Assembly: GCA_029449235.1 (NCBI GenBank)
Contig: JANATG010000003.1
Span: 2,666,001 to 2,730,000 of the forward strand
Direction of reading: 5' to 3'
Origin: Linnemannia schmuckeri
Taxonomy: Eukaryota; Mortierellomycota; Mortierellomycetes; Mortierellales; Mortierellaceae
DNA length: 64,000 nt
The translations under genes and the position numbers were made by a program. Below are positions 50,021 through 62,750 of the stretch, piece after piece (within the stretch, counting starts at the first letter, position 1; every line of letters starts with the position of its first letter). The notes beneath the pieces were generated by a model. That model did not search any database. It saw only the letters and a list, made by a program, of their open reading frames with translations, and was not told where the DNA came from.

Positions 50021-50305
50021 GCTTTTAGCTTTGTCACATTTATGGACCTCGCCTCATTTTTTTTTCTCAAATCACACACCTCGCGCCTATTTTCCTTTTT
50101 CATTTCCAACAGATTCATTTATTGCCACTCGCGTAACGCCGTTTTTGTGTTTTAGATCCATCTTGGTACGGTCAGGTCAGTTGGGGACCCAGCTTCCCTT
50201 TTCCCTTTTCGTACCTTCGTCATGAAGAGCCACCCAATTGTTTTGTTTTGTTTGTGTTTGCTAGTTTGTGACCACAAGAACGGTTCAAATAAATTACAGG
50301 CAAGC

Positions 50306-50349
50306 AAAAAAAAAAAAAAAAAAAAAAAAAAAGTTGAGAGCGCCTAGTG

Positions 50350-50379
<30 letters not shown>
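50306..50379 (+). repeat. Two adjacent poly(A) tracts (A27 and A30)
   Basis: A27 at 50306-50332 and A30 at 50350-50379 separated by 17 nt. Confidence 0.9.
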
Positions 50380-50381
<2 letters not shown>

Positions 50382-51028
50382 ACGAAAAAGGGGTATAGAT
50401 AGGTTAACAACAACTACAACAAAAAAAATTTAACGCCAAGAGTACAGTCAAGGACGGTCGGTTGAGAGGGCCTCCTGAACCTTCAAGTGCTCGGGTCTGA
50501 AGGGTGTTAACAATCTTTGGTCGTTGCTGCAGTTTTGGGGCTGTTATGTTGTCTTGTCAAGTTTGGCACTTGACAAAACACCTGGCCACGCTCGTGGGTA
50601 TGGATTTGGTCCTCGGCACCATCTCCCATATGGAAGGCAGTGCGCAATACATAAAGAAGACAATATCGTACAGTCAAAATGCATATGAGATCATCAAGAC
50701 ACTCTACGAAGTCATTTTCTCTGGGATGCATGAAGGACTTATACGAAGACTGGCATATGAAGGTAATCTACGGCTGAGGCTGGTATCAATTGAACACATC
50801 GAGACCATCCACATCTTTTTTCGATGACAGACAGTTTTGTTGAATTATCAATAGTTCATGTTCGACATTGTGTTATTTCTGGCGTCCATGCTTTAATGTT
50901 ATTAGGGGGACGAGGAGAGCAAATAGAAGCGCTCATGCCTCACTATGGTGTTTGTCTTCCCTTTTGGCAAGAAGCACCAGAAAGAAAAAAACGGTATCGG
51001 GTTTTCTTTGGCGGTAGTTGATGGTAGG

Positions 51029-51311
51029 TTAGGCTACTTCCACTTTGGAGTTAGAGGTAACTTCCTGTAATGGTACGTCATCCGCCTCAGCCTCCTTCCG
51101 TCCCATCTCCTCCCTCACGACTTGAGGTCCACGATTTGGCGAAGAGCCTAGTGGGCCAGAGTCTTGGCCTTTAGCAGGCGTGCCGGCTGGATTCCGTGCT
51201 GCAAAGGTGACAACTGGAAGAGAGTTAAGCCCAGAATTCCGTGGCGGTGGTGGCGTCAATGGTGGGAGTGGGATCGTTGGTGGCGGTGGGATGTATCCGC
51301 GCGGCCGCGGC

Positions 51312-51351
<40 letters not shown>

Positions 51352-52918
51352 GCTGTATCTGTTGATGAAGGTAGAGGTCTGATGAGCTCAGGTAGGGGTC
51401 CTGAGTTCCATACGGAGACCCATGAGCTCCTGCTGCCACCGTACCGCTGCCTGACGCTTGACTGTAGTACGAAAGGGTGTTATGGTCCACGGCGGTAGTG
51501 GTTGCAGCTGTGACTCCCGAGGCATAATAAGGGTTGTAGTAGGCATCCACGTCATCATAACCCTCATATCCTTGCTGGAACCCTTGCTGCCCTTGCTGCT
51601 GCTGCTGCTGGTCAAGGAGTTCTTGTTGTTGGTATCCATAGTCGCCATAGTCCGCTTCGTTTCCAAAGTAATTCAGACTGAGCGAAGGAGTCTGGGGCCG
51701 TGGGGGACGAGGAGGTTTGAGTGGATAACCTTTTCCTGCTCCTCCCACTATTGATCCTCCTGCTCCTACAGCTGTGATACCGCTCATCCTATTAGTCCCG
51801 GCTGCTGACCCTGACGCCCCTTCAGGAGATTCCGAACCGAGGCCATCGTCCATGTTGGAGATCTTTGAGAATCGATTGTTACTGTGATTGATCCCGCTAA
51901 CGTTGTTGTTGCTGTTGTTTGCGTTCCAGGGCATGAAGACATTGTTCAACTTGCGCTGGCGTCTCTTCCTGCGTAAGCATACGACTATTGCGACAATCGA
52001 TAGAGTCACTACCACAGCAGCGACCTAATAAAGGAAAGGTAGAAAGAGGCGAGAGGCAACCAGAGCCCGAACGTGCCAGAAATAAGAGACAGTAGGTAAG
52101 TTATTTGTTTGGGAGCGAGAGGCATTGCAATGCTGTATGGACACAAAATTGCTTTGCTTTGTTTTGTTCCGATCGATATTGTATCAGGAAAGCGCTCTTT
52201 CGATTGACCAATGTAATGTGCAGCTCAATTTCGCCTTTCTTTCTTTCTTTCTTTCTTTCTTTCCTTCTCATCGCTTACACCACACCATATTAGTGTAGGA
52301 GAACCAGGGGCAACAAAGATGAAAGAGACAACCACAGAATGAGACTAGACTTGCACGCATAACAAGTAGCAAAAAGATACATACCACTGCAATGACAACA
52401 ATAATGGTCGTCGAGAGTCCTCCACTGCTTTTATCGTCAGGCGTCGAGGTAGGAGTAGTCGTGGAAGGAGTCGAAGACATAGTCGTGGTCGTCGTCGTAA
52501 CAGTTCCATTGGGCGCAGGCAAGATAGTAATCGTCCCGCACTGGACAGGACCCCACGGGATTTTCGATATCCCCAGAAACCCGTTTGCTATTCCCGAGTA
52601 CTCCATATGAAAGGCATTTCCAGCACATTCTCCAACAGTGCCACCGACAGTCGTTGCATTGCCCACGCTGGGCAGTGTATAGTTATATGCTCCTGTGAGG
52701 GAAGGGATGGGGAACTCGACAACCTTGACGTTGCCACTGTTGCAGTAAAGTGTACCGTTGACCGAGAGAATGTCCTTGACAACGGGAGAGTTTCCGTCAG
52801 AGCCCCAGTCTAGGATGACGCCGTCGCCGGCCTTGTAGGTTCCTCCTGCTGGGAGAGCGCAGGTGATGGCTGCTGAGGCTGTGGACAAGAATGCCAAGCA
52901 CGAAACTAGAAGAAGCAT
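51029..52918 (-). CDS. Second Kre9/KNH-like single-pass surface protein, poly-Gln tail
   Basis: Two exons: 52918-52385 and 52024-51029; 509 residues. The signal peptide MLLLVSCLAFLSTASA leads into AAITCALPAGGTYKAGDGVI LDWG, matching the ectodomain start of the 47148-48905 protein (ITC-x-x-P-x-x-G-T-x-x-x-x-G-D, W-G, Cys-x-SG/NSG, K-V). A short Thr/Ser stalk is followed by a TM helix assembled across the intron (TTIIVVIAV|VAAVVVTLSIVAIVV), then LRRKRRQRK and a ~290-residue tail with Gln runs (CAA/CAG mixed), Tyr-rich and Pro-rich segments. The upstream ATG at 53056 would add 46 residues before the signal peptide, so 52918 is preferred. The 360-nt intron is long for this window. Same orientation and architecture as its neighbour, suggesting an old duplication. 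Confidence 0.85.
52239..52263 (+). repeat. (CTTT)n microsatellite in the intron of the second Kre9-like gene
   Basis: About six CTTT units inside the 360-nt intron. Confidence 0.9.
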
Positions 52919-53295
52919 CGTCGTCCTTGCTGTTGCTATAGTCGTTCGTCTCACTATCGTCCGTAATGAAGGTCGTTTTTGTAGGTAGTCTAGGGTGTGT
53001 TGGAATTGATCCGTTGGGCATATGTGTCGTCCCGCCGCCGAGCAGGAAGAGTTCATTATGAATGGGATATAGGAAGGATATAGGAAAGTAAAGAAGGAAG
53101 AGGAGGAGGATGGAGAAGAGAGGAGGGGGATCGAGAGTGAAAATATCACGTTGCAGATGTGGATGGAATTACAGATGAAGTGAAGGATAGGACGCTGACA
53201 ACTGCCAGATAGGCCAAAGAGAAGAAGAGAACGAGGAAAACAAAGGAGGGTGATGATCGATGTCGAGGGAAAAAAGGGGCGTAGGAGCAGTGAGC

Positions 53296-53331
<36 letters not shown>

Positions 53332-54569
53332 CTTTTGCTTGGTCTGAGAGTGCAACAAGCAGGGGGCCAACTCTTTTGACTGAGCGTTGAGTCAGGTATA
53401 CAGAAATGAATGGAGGGAATGAAAGGAAAGTAAACCTCAAAAGAGAGCTTGAAAGATGATTAGGCAAAGGTAGGAAATGGGTTGAGAAGGATGGGAAGGA
53501 AGGAAAGGGAAAGGAGGAAGGGAAGTGAAAAGAGGAAGGCAAGGGGATCACTTTCTTGTCAAAGCGAACTGTCAGAGGGAGTGAGAGAGTGGGTGGAGTG
53601 AGAAGAGTGAAGGTGGTTGTTGAGTGTGGGTGGGGACAAACAAAGGAAGTAAAAGTATGAAAGAGTGAAGAAAAGTGATGAGAGAAGAGGAGAGAGTGAG
53701 CGAGTGAGTATGGACGGGACAACAAAGAAAAGAGAAGGGAGAGTGAGAGGGTGGCCCATAGGTCCCAAAGTGAAGTCGATGATGCACTGAGGTGGACCTG
53801 TTTGTTTATTTGTTTGGTTTGGTTTGGTTTGCCTTGTTTATCTGGAGACATGACAAGGGACCAAGAAGGGCGGGCTGATCAGTTCTCTCTCGTTGTACCG
53901 TACCATCATGTTCCTTTATCCCCTGCGTCGTGCCTGGCGCGTGGACATCAGTAAAGGGGTAAAAGCAAAAAAAAAAAAATTATTATTTTCATTTTCAATA
54001 GCAACAGTCAGCGAGACAGGCACTTCTTTAGCGTCCTCCTCCTTCTCTTTCCTTTCAAAAAGAAAGCCAACTCAGCAGCCGCGTCTATCTTTATTCCGAG
54101 CGGAATAAACGAGTCACCGATGGTTCAAGGTTCAAGGTCTGGTATTCGTCAGCAAGGCAAGCAAGGAAGCAAGGCAAGGAAAGGGAGGTATCATCGTCGT
54201 TAGCTTCGCGAAGATTGGAACACCGCCCTTGACCTTTTCCCCTCTGGAATGCCTGAAGAGGAAAAAAGTAAAAAAAGAAAAAGCGATTTTGGACCTGAGC
54301 ACTGTCTCAGTCTCGCATTCTGATTGGCTGGGAGCTACCAGGCGATGACGGTGGCTAACTCTTTTGAGAGAACAAGAAAAAAGAAGAAAACATAGAGGTC
54401 TCTCAGGCCATGGTGCATGAGTCAAAAATACTTTTTTTTTTTTTTTTTTTTTATTTTCGGGTTCAGCAAACTTAGCGTCTTGAGCGAAAATGAAAAAGAA
54501 AAAACACATAGACATGCTTGGCATTTAACAAACTATTCCTCCGAGAAAAAAATAAATAACAAAATGCAC
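52919..54569. other. Intergenic region between the Kre9-like gene and SNF4
   Basis: Leader of the Kre9-like gene: strongly purine-rich on plus between 53060 and 53760, with T32 at 53300-53331. T tracts continue to the SNF4 3' flank (54430-54452). No gene seen; the 527-codon minus-strand frame entering from here is the surface-protein exon read through its leader. Confidence 0.55.
53300..53331 (+). repeat. Poly(T) tract, 32 nt
   Basis: Uninterrupted T run in the leader side of the Kre9-like gene. Confidence 0.95.
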
Positions 54570-56752
54570 TCAAGAGTCAATGTAGCCGCTCAGGACCTTA
54601 AAGACATCCGTTAGACTGACGACTCCGACGACGTGATTTGTGTCGTTGATGATCCACAGACGGTGGACCTTGGTCGCCTGCAGCTTCGAGAGCGTGTATC
54701 CAAATGTCGATTTCGCATTCACATCCAAGACCGGATATTGGTCCTCGCCTGTCTCGACGCCCCTTGACAACCGAACCTTGGACACAAATTGGAAGCAGCT
54801 CAACCACAGCCATGATGTCCTCAGGTCCTTCATGATATACTACATTTGTTGATGAATGCAAGGGGAGGGAGATGATTAGAAAGTAACAGTTGGAATTGAG
54901 CTTGTACCTTGCCAGTAGCTGTCATTTTTTTTTCTCGTTTGACAAGTGATAAGTGACAAGATGGTTTACCTGAACGTCAGCCATACTAATGTTTCCAAGA
55001 AGGACGCCCTGATCATTCACGACCGCAAGAGAGGATACTCCATTCGTGCCTACATATATTGGAAGCGTCAATAGTAGCATAGATGAGTCATCTGTTTCCT
55101 TATCCGTTGTCTGTCTCGTCTATGTCATTTGAATGGTCGCATGGATTGTCCGGTCGTTCTGAAAATCATTTTCCTTTTGAAAAACTATTTTCCCTGCTAC
55201 AGCAGCAGCAATAGCAATGCGAACTTACTCATGATGATGAGTGCCTCCAGAACTTGGGTTTCTCCGGTGACGGATAGCACTTTGATGCCAGTGAGACCCA
55301 ATTGTTGGAGCTAAATACATAGTTTTGTCACCGATTAATAGCCAAATGTTGGTTAGTATCCAGTGCTACATATACTGTTACTCCGATGCCAGTCGCATTT
55401 ACATACTCTCTCCCTTGTCGACTTACGCCTTTTTGCATGACTGGTTGGAGTTGTGGGAACTCGCTCAACTATTAGAGAGAGGGAGAGAGAAAAGAATGAA
55501 CAGAGGAGGGGTCAGTGCTTAGGCTCAAAAGAGGCAAGATCCCCCGCCGCGTAAAAAAAAACGTGATTTTAGCTTTTTGTCATCATGCATGAACGAAGAG
55601 GGAATTAAAAAAGAACAAAGACAGATCCACTTACATGACGCATGAGATAGTCCAGAGTCAAGGACTGGGTGAGAACTCCCGTCATGTTTCCTTGAGAATC
55701 CATCACTGCCACTAAGCCATAGAGACGCACACAGGCGGGGAAATAAGGGGATCGGCAAGAGTTCAGAAGGTAAGTCGTACAGTTACCAAGTGAATGTGAG
55801 ACATTATTGGACTCCAATCCCGTTCCCATGATCACACACCCATTTTTTTTTTTTTGTTTTATTCACTCACGAATACCAAAATAACCACTGACGTACAAAC
55901 AAAACAGTGCAACAATCTATTCTCTTTACCTCGATGAATCCCTGTGCCAAAGTCATTGACCACTGCTCCGAGCTTCGTCTCTGCGAGAACTGTACAGAAC
56001 GGGTCATTACCCGAGAGATCTAAAACGAACCAATGCCATCAAAAGATGAAGAAGAGTTGCGTTGAGTGAAGAGTCGTTCATTTCACTCTACATAAACCAC
56101 GACGACGAAAAGGGCGTCACATGAAGAGACAGGTCGTACCGGATACGAGCTTGACGGGCACGTTCTGACTATGGTTGGTCTTTTGAATCAGATCCCGCAT
56201 CTCCATGGTTTGGTCCTCCAAGGGGACTTCCATCTTTTTGAGAACAAGGAGGATGTAGGTCATCAGATCGCTGTAGTCAAACATGCCGATAAACATCTTT
56301 CGTCCCGAGTCGTAAATGGGTGCCGAGCTGACACCGTTCTTGAGGAGTACCTATTTTGATGGTCAAGTCGTTCGCAACGAATAGGGTGCAGTTGTAATTG
56401 TCAGTCGCTCTGCCGTGAGAAAAAAAAAGGTGATGTTCGGTGTATGATTTGCTTAGTCCATGCTGCATGCATATGTTGACGTAGCAAGTCCAAAAGTTAA
56501 TTACTGACCTCGCTGGCATCCTCGACTGAACTGTTAGCATCACTACAAGGTATAAGAGATGGTGACGAGAGAATTTGAGTAAGGTGATCCAGGACGTGGA
56601 GATTGCCGAAACGAGCACTGACAAGAGAGGAAAAGGAAAAGTTACATGATAACGATGGGCTGGTTTTCGAGGAGTTTCCCGACTTGCAACATGGACCAGT
56701 CGTGGTGTGAGGTCGTAAGCCCTTCCCTGTGGTGGTTGATTCCGTCGGTCAT
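54570..56752 (-). CDS. SNF4: AMPK/SNF1 complex gamma subunit (four CBS motifs)
   Basis: Nine exons in phase: 56752-56646, 56542-56509, 56350-56140, 56019-55930, 55711-55635, 55468-55427, 55310-55229, 55049-54970, 54839-54570; 330 residues, matching yeast Snf4 (322). Four CBS motifs can be followed: NGVSSAPIYDSGRKMFIGMF with DYSDLMTYIL; RVAVMDSQGNMTGVLTQS; NGVSSLAVVNDQGVLLGNIS; and VHRLWIINDTNHVVGVVSLT with DVFKVLSGY. Pairs of CBS motifs bind AMP/ADP/ATP in this family, and the subunit activates the Snf1 kinase for growth on poor carbon sources, in cytosol and nucleus. Two further 5' exons could extend the N-terminus (see findings); start 56752 is the conservative choice. The family could alternatively be a related CBS regulator (Sds23-like), but length and end match Snf4 better. 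Confidence 0.88.
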
Positions 56753-57467
56753 ATCTGTATTGGTCTGTTGTGGTGTAGGTTTGTCGTGTGAAGTGTAAAG
56801 ATGGAAAGAAAAAGAAGTGGCGAGCATGCGAAAAAATGGGAAAAAAAAGTGAAATGCAATCTCTTGCACCTTTAAGACCACGTGTCGTTGACTGCTTTTT
56901 AGAGAAAAAAAAAAAAGGAAAAAGGACCCTGAACATTCGTTTGTTCATGCAAAATATTACTGTTGATAAAGGAGACTTGTTGATGCAATGCAAGCGACTT
57001 CACTCTTACTCCTGCATTGAGTTGAGACGTGCTGTAAATTATAGCATTGAAGTTGCTTTGGGCATAGGAGACAAAGAGAGTCAAGTCAGTGTAAAGGGAG
57101 GTTGTCTGATTGCGTAAAAGGTTCAGTGGACAGCAGAAAAAAAGACAGAAAATTTCGAGAAGCTCCCATTGGTTGAATAGCAGCAGTCATCTCTCGAGAT
57201 CAGTACTTGTTTACCTTTTGTCGTTGTGGATGGGACGGTAGACGATGTGTGTCCAGACTGCACCTACAACGGCGTCATGAGTGTAGAAGAGTGATAAGAT
57301 GACGAGCAGCAACAAAAAAAAAAGAGGAAACCATACCGTGGCATGAATGCATGGAAGAACCATCCCCAAGTAAAAAGGGGCAACTTTGTTTGTTGTCAAA
57401 TAGAGAATGTGCAAAAAGAAAAAGAAAGAGAGGTGTATCAGAGAGCACGCAACGAGGGTCAAACCTT

Positions 57468-57500
<33 letters not shown>

Positions 57501-59551
57501 TTTTTTTTTCTCTTTGGACTTTCTTTTCATTTTTTTCTTTCTCGTTGTCGCTCTTGCTGGCATTTTTCTTGCTCCTTCTCCTCCGTTTCGCTTTTCACCT
57601 TTTCACCAACTTCTCCTTTTTTCTCATTCATTGCTCCATTCACACTGAGAAAAAAAAGTTGATTCACGTCATTCCCCTTCAAAGCCTACAACTACACTTC
57701 CCAATACTACTACATACACTCTACACCTCCTAGCTTCTTCCCTTCCGTGTATCCTGCCGACCAACAGGACTTTGACCTTCTACTACTGTTCTTGACACTA
57801 CCTCTCTCCTTTGCAAACAAAGCCTACATCAGGATACATATTGCCAGATCTACTCTTTTTCTTCAAGCTCATCAGTCAGCTAGGTAGGGTAATATGCTTT
57901 GACTCACGTTAGAAAGTCATTTTCATGTTCAAGGGAAGAGAGAAGGGAACAGGCGCTGTAAAGCGCAAAGAGATGAGCAATACGGCCAGACCGCACCCCC
58001 ATACGAAGGAGGTCTAAGAATACGATGCGTTTTTTATGTGTACTGTTTGGCAATCAAAAGTCCAAGACATCCGAGAGGAGAAGAAAGGACCACAAAAAAA
58101 AAAATTAGAGTTGATGACTTTTTTTGTTGTTGTTATTTTTTCTCTTGTGTGTTGTGTACCACGGACATCTCACATAAAAATTATTCAATCGTAAACAATC
58201 ATCCCTTTTTTTTTTTTTTTTTTCTTTTCTGACACCTCCTTCCAGGCCACATCCCACAATCCTTGCATCCTTACATATCCCCACTTTCCTTACCCTGCCT
58301 TACCCCTTCCTTTCCCTACCCTTCTCCTTTCCCCTCTCCTTCCTTCTCCCGTCAATCCTTGTTCGCCTCCGTCTTGATCGTCTTCCTTCTTTCCTTTTCT
58401 AATACTTTCTTCACTGCTTTCATTTCTTCCTATCTCTGCTTTGAAGTTCCATCAGTCCAGTCACCGGCCTCTACTCTGTGTAATCAAAACAGATTCATCT
58501 CTTTATTTGTGAATGTATCGCCGTGGGCTTCCTCTGTTGTCACTTCCGCGCTCTCCACCACCCTCATACCACCCATTGCAACTTTCAATGATGATAATAA
58601 TATAACACACACATCTGTTCGACAGTCCCATTTTCTTTTTTTTTTTTCTTCGTTCAGTCAGGGACACAACATATTTTTTCTAATGTCCGACGAAGACAGG
58701 AGAGACAACTGCAGCAGCCAAACAGCGACAACAACAACAACAAAAAAAAATTGTCTGGCCAATCCCTGTTGTCCTGCTCATCTTATATTTTTTATTTTCA
58801 AACCCAATTCCTCGTCAACAACTCATCTGTTGGTCAGTCAGTCGGTCGAAGCAAATGCATATCTATCAGAAAGATGACAAGGGCTGTCTTTTCCACAACT
58901 TCAGCAGTGTGAATGGTGTCTACCACATCATATTGCGATATTGATTCCTTTTCATTCTTATGACCTATCTGCCGTCGGGTCGTTCGTACATTTGTATTCT
59001 TTTTCACATATCTTCTTTACTACTTTTCATATCTCGTGATAAAAGAAATACTGGCACGATCACCACCTGTCTTTTTACATTTGCATTTGTCTCTCGGCTT
59101 CTCGTTATTTCTCTCCCTTTTTTTATTTTAATCCAGTCCACACCAACCTCGACGTCGTTTGTTTCTACTTCCCCTGCCACAAAAAAAGAAAAGAGTTTTT
59201 TCTCCTCGTCTTTGACGATTGAAGGCGCGTATCATACTTTCTCCAGACGCGACGGCGGGCGGCGTATCCATCATTTCTCTCAAAACTCACACTCTTTGCT
59301 TTTTTTTCATTCAATTCGTATTAAAATAGGACCACTACAATCGGCTCTCAACAGAAACGCTTTTTCTAGTTTTCATTTTTTTTTTTTTTTTTTTTTTTGG
59401 CCATTTTACGTTCAGGGTCGAGCAACGAAGATAATTTAAATCAGCAACAACTTCTATTCTAGTTCAGATTTCAATTTTTTTTTTCCCTTTTCTCTTCCTA
59501 TATCTTTCTTTACCCTATCACATAATTGCCTTTCTTGAAAGATCGACAACC
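56753..59551. other. Intergenic region between divergent SNF4 and C2H2 genes
   Basis: 56.8-57.4 kb is the SNF4 5' region and may hold two more coding exons. T runs at 57469-57499, 58205-58223 and 59377-59398. From 57.5 kb on, plus is pyrimidine-rich, consistent with the C2H2 gene leader. No other gene supported. Confidence 0.5.
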
Positions 59552-62218
59552 ATGGTGTCGTCGTCCTCGTCTGGCCCGCCAGCATCCTCTTCTTCTTCCT
59601 CGTCCCACCCTCAGCCTACCTACCCAGCAAAGCCTCATCCCTATCACCAGCAGCAGCAACACCAACAACAGCACAACCCCTACCCACAATATCCGCCTCA
59701 GTCGTCTGCACTTCCATCACACATCGACAGGTCACGCTCACAGCAACCTTCTCGCGGATTTGCACCTACGCCATCCTCGACACATCAATCGCCCGTCATG
59801 ATGAAGCAGAACGTGCACTACCCCTCTTCTTCCCCTCTTCACTCCCAACAGCAGCAGGGGCATTCGAGTGCGCCTCCGACTCAGTCTCGATCTCACAAAC
59901 AGCAACAACAACAACCGCCGTCGCACATGGGGGATCACGAGCATCTGCACGCACCGCACGCACGGGCGCACTCTATCTCTGTTGGTTCAGGAGGCAGGGA
60001 GGCCCATGCAGGATCTGGCCATCATCATTCGCAGAATCCGCACGACCCAACCAACGGTCTGCACCGAACTCACAGTCGACACCAAAGCCAAAGCAGCAGC
60101 AACAACAACGGCCTTGATCACCATCACTTACGCCACGGGTAGGTTATTTCATTATTTTTTCTCTGTTCCAATTGATCCTATAAATTGAAATCGGACAAAA
60201 AAAAGAGAGTTCATATGCTCACACACTCAGTCGCTCTCTTTCACGCGGATTTTTTTATATATAGGGCATTACCACATCCTGATAAAGGATCGGATCCCAA
60301 CATCGGCGGTCATCGCCCTTCCTCTTCAAGATCGTCGTCCTCTGTCACCGCCTCTGGTGTAGCTCAGGCGACGCGCCATCCTCAGCCCCAGCATCAGCCA
60401 CAGCAGCACCACGGCCATTCCTCCAACCCCCACTCGACTTTCTCAGCACCTCCACCTCCACCAGCAAGCGCAACCCATGGAGGAGTAGGACCCATCCGTG
60501 CGCACAGCTCTCATCACCCTCATCCTTACCACCCGCCTTCGTCCTCCTCTTCTCAGTCTCAGAACTCACATTCCCGGACACACTCTCATTCACACCCACA
60601 CCCTCCACCACCCCACTCTCACCGCCATACCTCTTCCTCTTCCATCTCGTATCCAAATTCTGCCCAGCGACATGGCTATCCTTATGATTCTACATCGTCA
60701 GGACCAGCGCCAGGCGCGGATCCACGATTCCCTCACCCAGAATCTTACAATCCTCACCGTCACGCGTCGCACAAAAGCGAATCCTACCTCCAGCCTCCAG
60801 GCCCTTCTGACCGCCGACCCTCCCAATCAAGCCGCTCGCAAGGACCAGCAGCGGGTGGACCGCAACAGCAATCAATGGCTATGGACGAAGACGAAGATGA
60901 TGACGAGGATGATGGTGAGATAAAGCCAGATACTCGAGGTCGGCGGCGATCCAACAGCTTTACGGGCGGTCCAATGCAGGAAGGAGGCGCTAATAAGAAG
61001 CAGGGGCAGGATGGCGATCAAGCGGATGTTCACAAGTGCATGGACTGTGGAAAAGTATACAAGCATCCCAATTGCCTTTGGAAGCACCGCTGGCTCCACT
61101 CTCAGTACTGGAAGGTGAGGTTTCATTGCGAGACTTGTCGAACTGGAGTACGTGTCGTTGGTGCTGTCAATTTACCAGGTAGTGCGATACTAAACCCAAG
61201 TAATTATTGTAATTAATAGAGCGCCACCAAGTTTTTGTTGTCGAAGCATCAACAGGTTCAGTTGATGGAGGCGGCGGCGATCTTGCTGGGCATGGACGAG
61301 TCGCGTCAGGGAGATAACGATCCTATTGTCAGCATGTTCAGTAAGCAGCGTGGAGCCTTGGCCAACAGTGTTGGATCTGGAGCTTCGTCGTCGTCAGCCT
61401 CTCCCCCTACTTCGACAAAGTCTCTCTCGGGTTCGCCTCCTCCTCAGTCGGAACGCCAGCAGCGCAACAACAACACTTCGACAAGCGCTAGCAGGGCAAC
61501 GGAGGTTCAGCATGCGGATATTCAGATGCTGACAGCGTTGCGCGGGGGACATGCATCTCTCAAGGCGATCACGACCTCATTCCCGACACCTCCACCCATC
61601 GCCGCCTCTGTTCTCAGTACTAACACAGTAACGATTATCGCTACTGCTCCCTCAACCTCAGCTACCAAAAACGCCACCGCTACCGCCTCTGCGTCATCGT
61701 CGCAATCGTCTTCATTGTCGTCGTCGCCCAGTCACACAAAGGCAGGAGTAGCCACCACCTCGTCCTCTTCAAGGTCTACCCCGCCCACCTTGACAGCTGA
61801 CGACGAGAGTATCCCCGAGGTAGATGAGGAAATGACTATTGTCACCCCACCCTCGCGCGGAGAATCGACCCCTATTATTCCTGTGGTCCGTGTCCTTGAG
61901 AAGTTGGGTGGTTCCAACAGTGTTGGTGTTGTTGGGATGGGAATTGGTATGGACATCGACTCACCCAAGTACCAGGGGTCTCAGGCCCAGCCCGTGGCTA
62001 CGCTCCATTCGCAACAGCATCAGCAGAATGAGTACCGAGGAGGAGATGATCGGTACCGGCATTCGGGATATCAACAGCAGCAGCACTCTCAGCACCAGCA
62101 GCCATTGCCATTCCATCATCAGCCACACCTTCAGAGTCCTGCTCGTCCCTATGGGCATCACCAAAGCGAACAGCAACATTCTCGCCACCACCAACAGCCA
62201 CAGCAGCATCGCCCTTAG
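59552..62218 (+). CDS. C2H2 zinc-finger regulator with disordered flanks
   Basis: Three exons in phase: 59552-60138, 60265-61114, 61220-62218; 811 residues. The first ~450 residues are Ser/His/Gln/Pro-rich, ending in an acidic cluster (MDEDEDDDEDDGEIKPD) and an RGRRRSN basic patch. One finger, HKCMDCGKVYKHPNCLWKHR WLH (C454-X2-C457-X12-H470-X3-H474), is followed directly across the intron by YWKSATKFLLSKHQQVQLME AAAILLGM. This finger-plus-helix block is a conserved fungal signature: a single finger followed by a KFLLSKHQQVQLxEAAAIL helix. The C-terminus returns to Ser/Thr and Gln/His runs. Likely a nuclear transcription factor; target genes cannot be told from sequence. The exon 2-3 join falls precisely between finger and helix, which supports the model. 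Confidence 0.9.
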
Positions 62219-62750
62219 ATGTTTCGCTTTTCATATTTCATTTCATTTTTTTTTTTTTTTTTTTTTTTTCCATTTCCATCCTTACCTTTTCTTTCATTGC
62301 CCTTTTTTCTTTTACTTTTTATTTATTTATTTAGTTTTTTTTTGTTACTTTCACCACCTTTGTACCACGATCATGACACACTACCTAATGGCCTACCCAT
62401 ATCGCTCACTCGCTTTCACGCGCACCTACTACATTCCAGACAAAAAAAAAAAGCATTCCTTCACACCTGGCATTGACAACAACAGCTACCATAACCAGAC
62501 AAAAAAAAAAAAAAAAAAAAAGAGTAAGCGAAACACTTGCTCGACCCACAATCAAAATGTAAATAAACCACAGACGTAACTTCTCTTTGTATTTGCTAGC
62601 GGGTCATTTTATTTGACTAAACGAATCGACTCTCTTCTGTTGAATCCATATTCCTGAAGTGAGAGCGAGAAACGCTGTTGGTGTTTACTGTTGATGTTGC
62701 TGTTGTTGTTTGTTGGGAGGGTATCAGTGTTGGAAGAAAGAGGTCCCTGT
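62219..62750. other. Convergent 3' spacer
   Basis: 3' flanks of the C2H2 gene (plus) and light-chain gene (minus). T26 lies near 62247-62270 and A23 near 62500-62522. No gene seen. Confidence 0.6.

Larger units (their letters stand above)
48906..51028. other. Intergenic region with small repeats and an unexplained ORF-bearing island
   Basis: Leader of the Kre9-like gene at left (purine-rich on plus). A 20-bp tandem triplicate lies at 49961-50020 and two A runs at 50306-50332 and 50350-50379. From ~50450 to 51020 the DNA has ordinary composition and opposing open frames (plus 50504-50827; minus 50507-50731) that I cannot assign. Confidence 0.5.
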
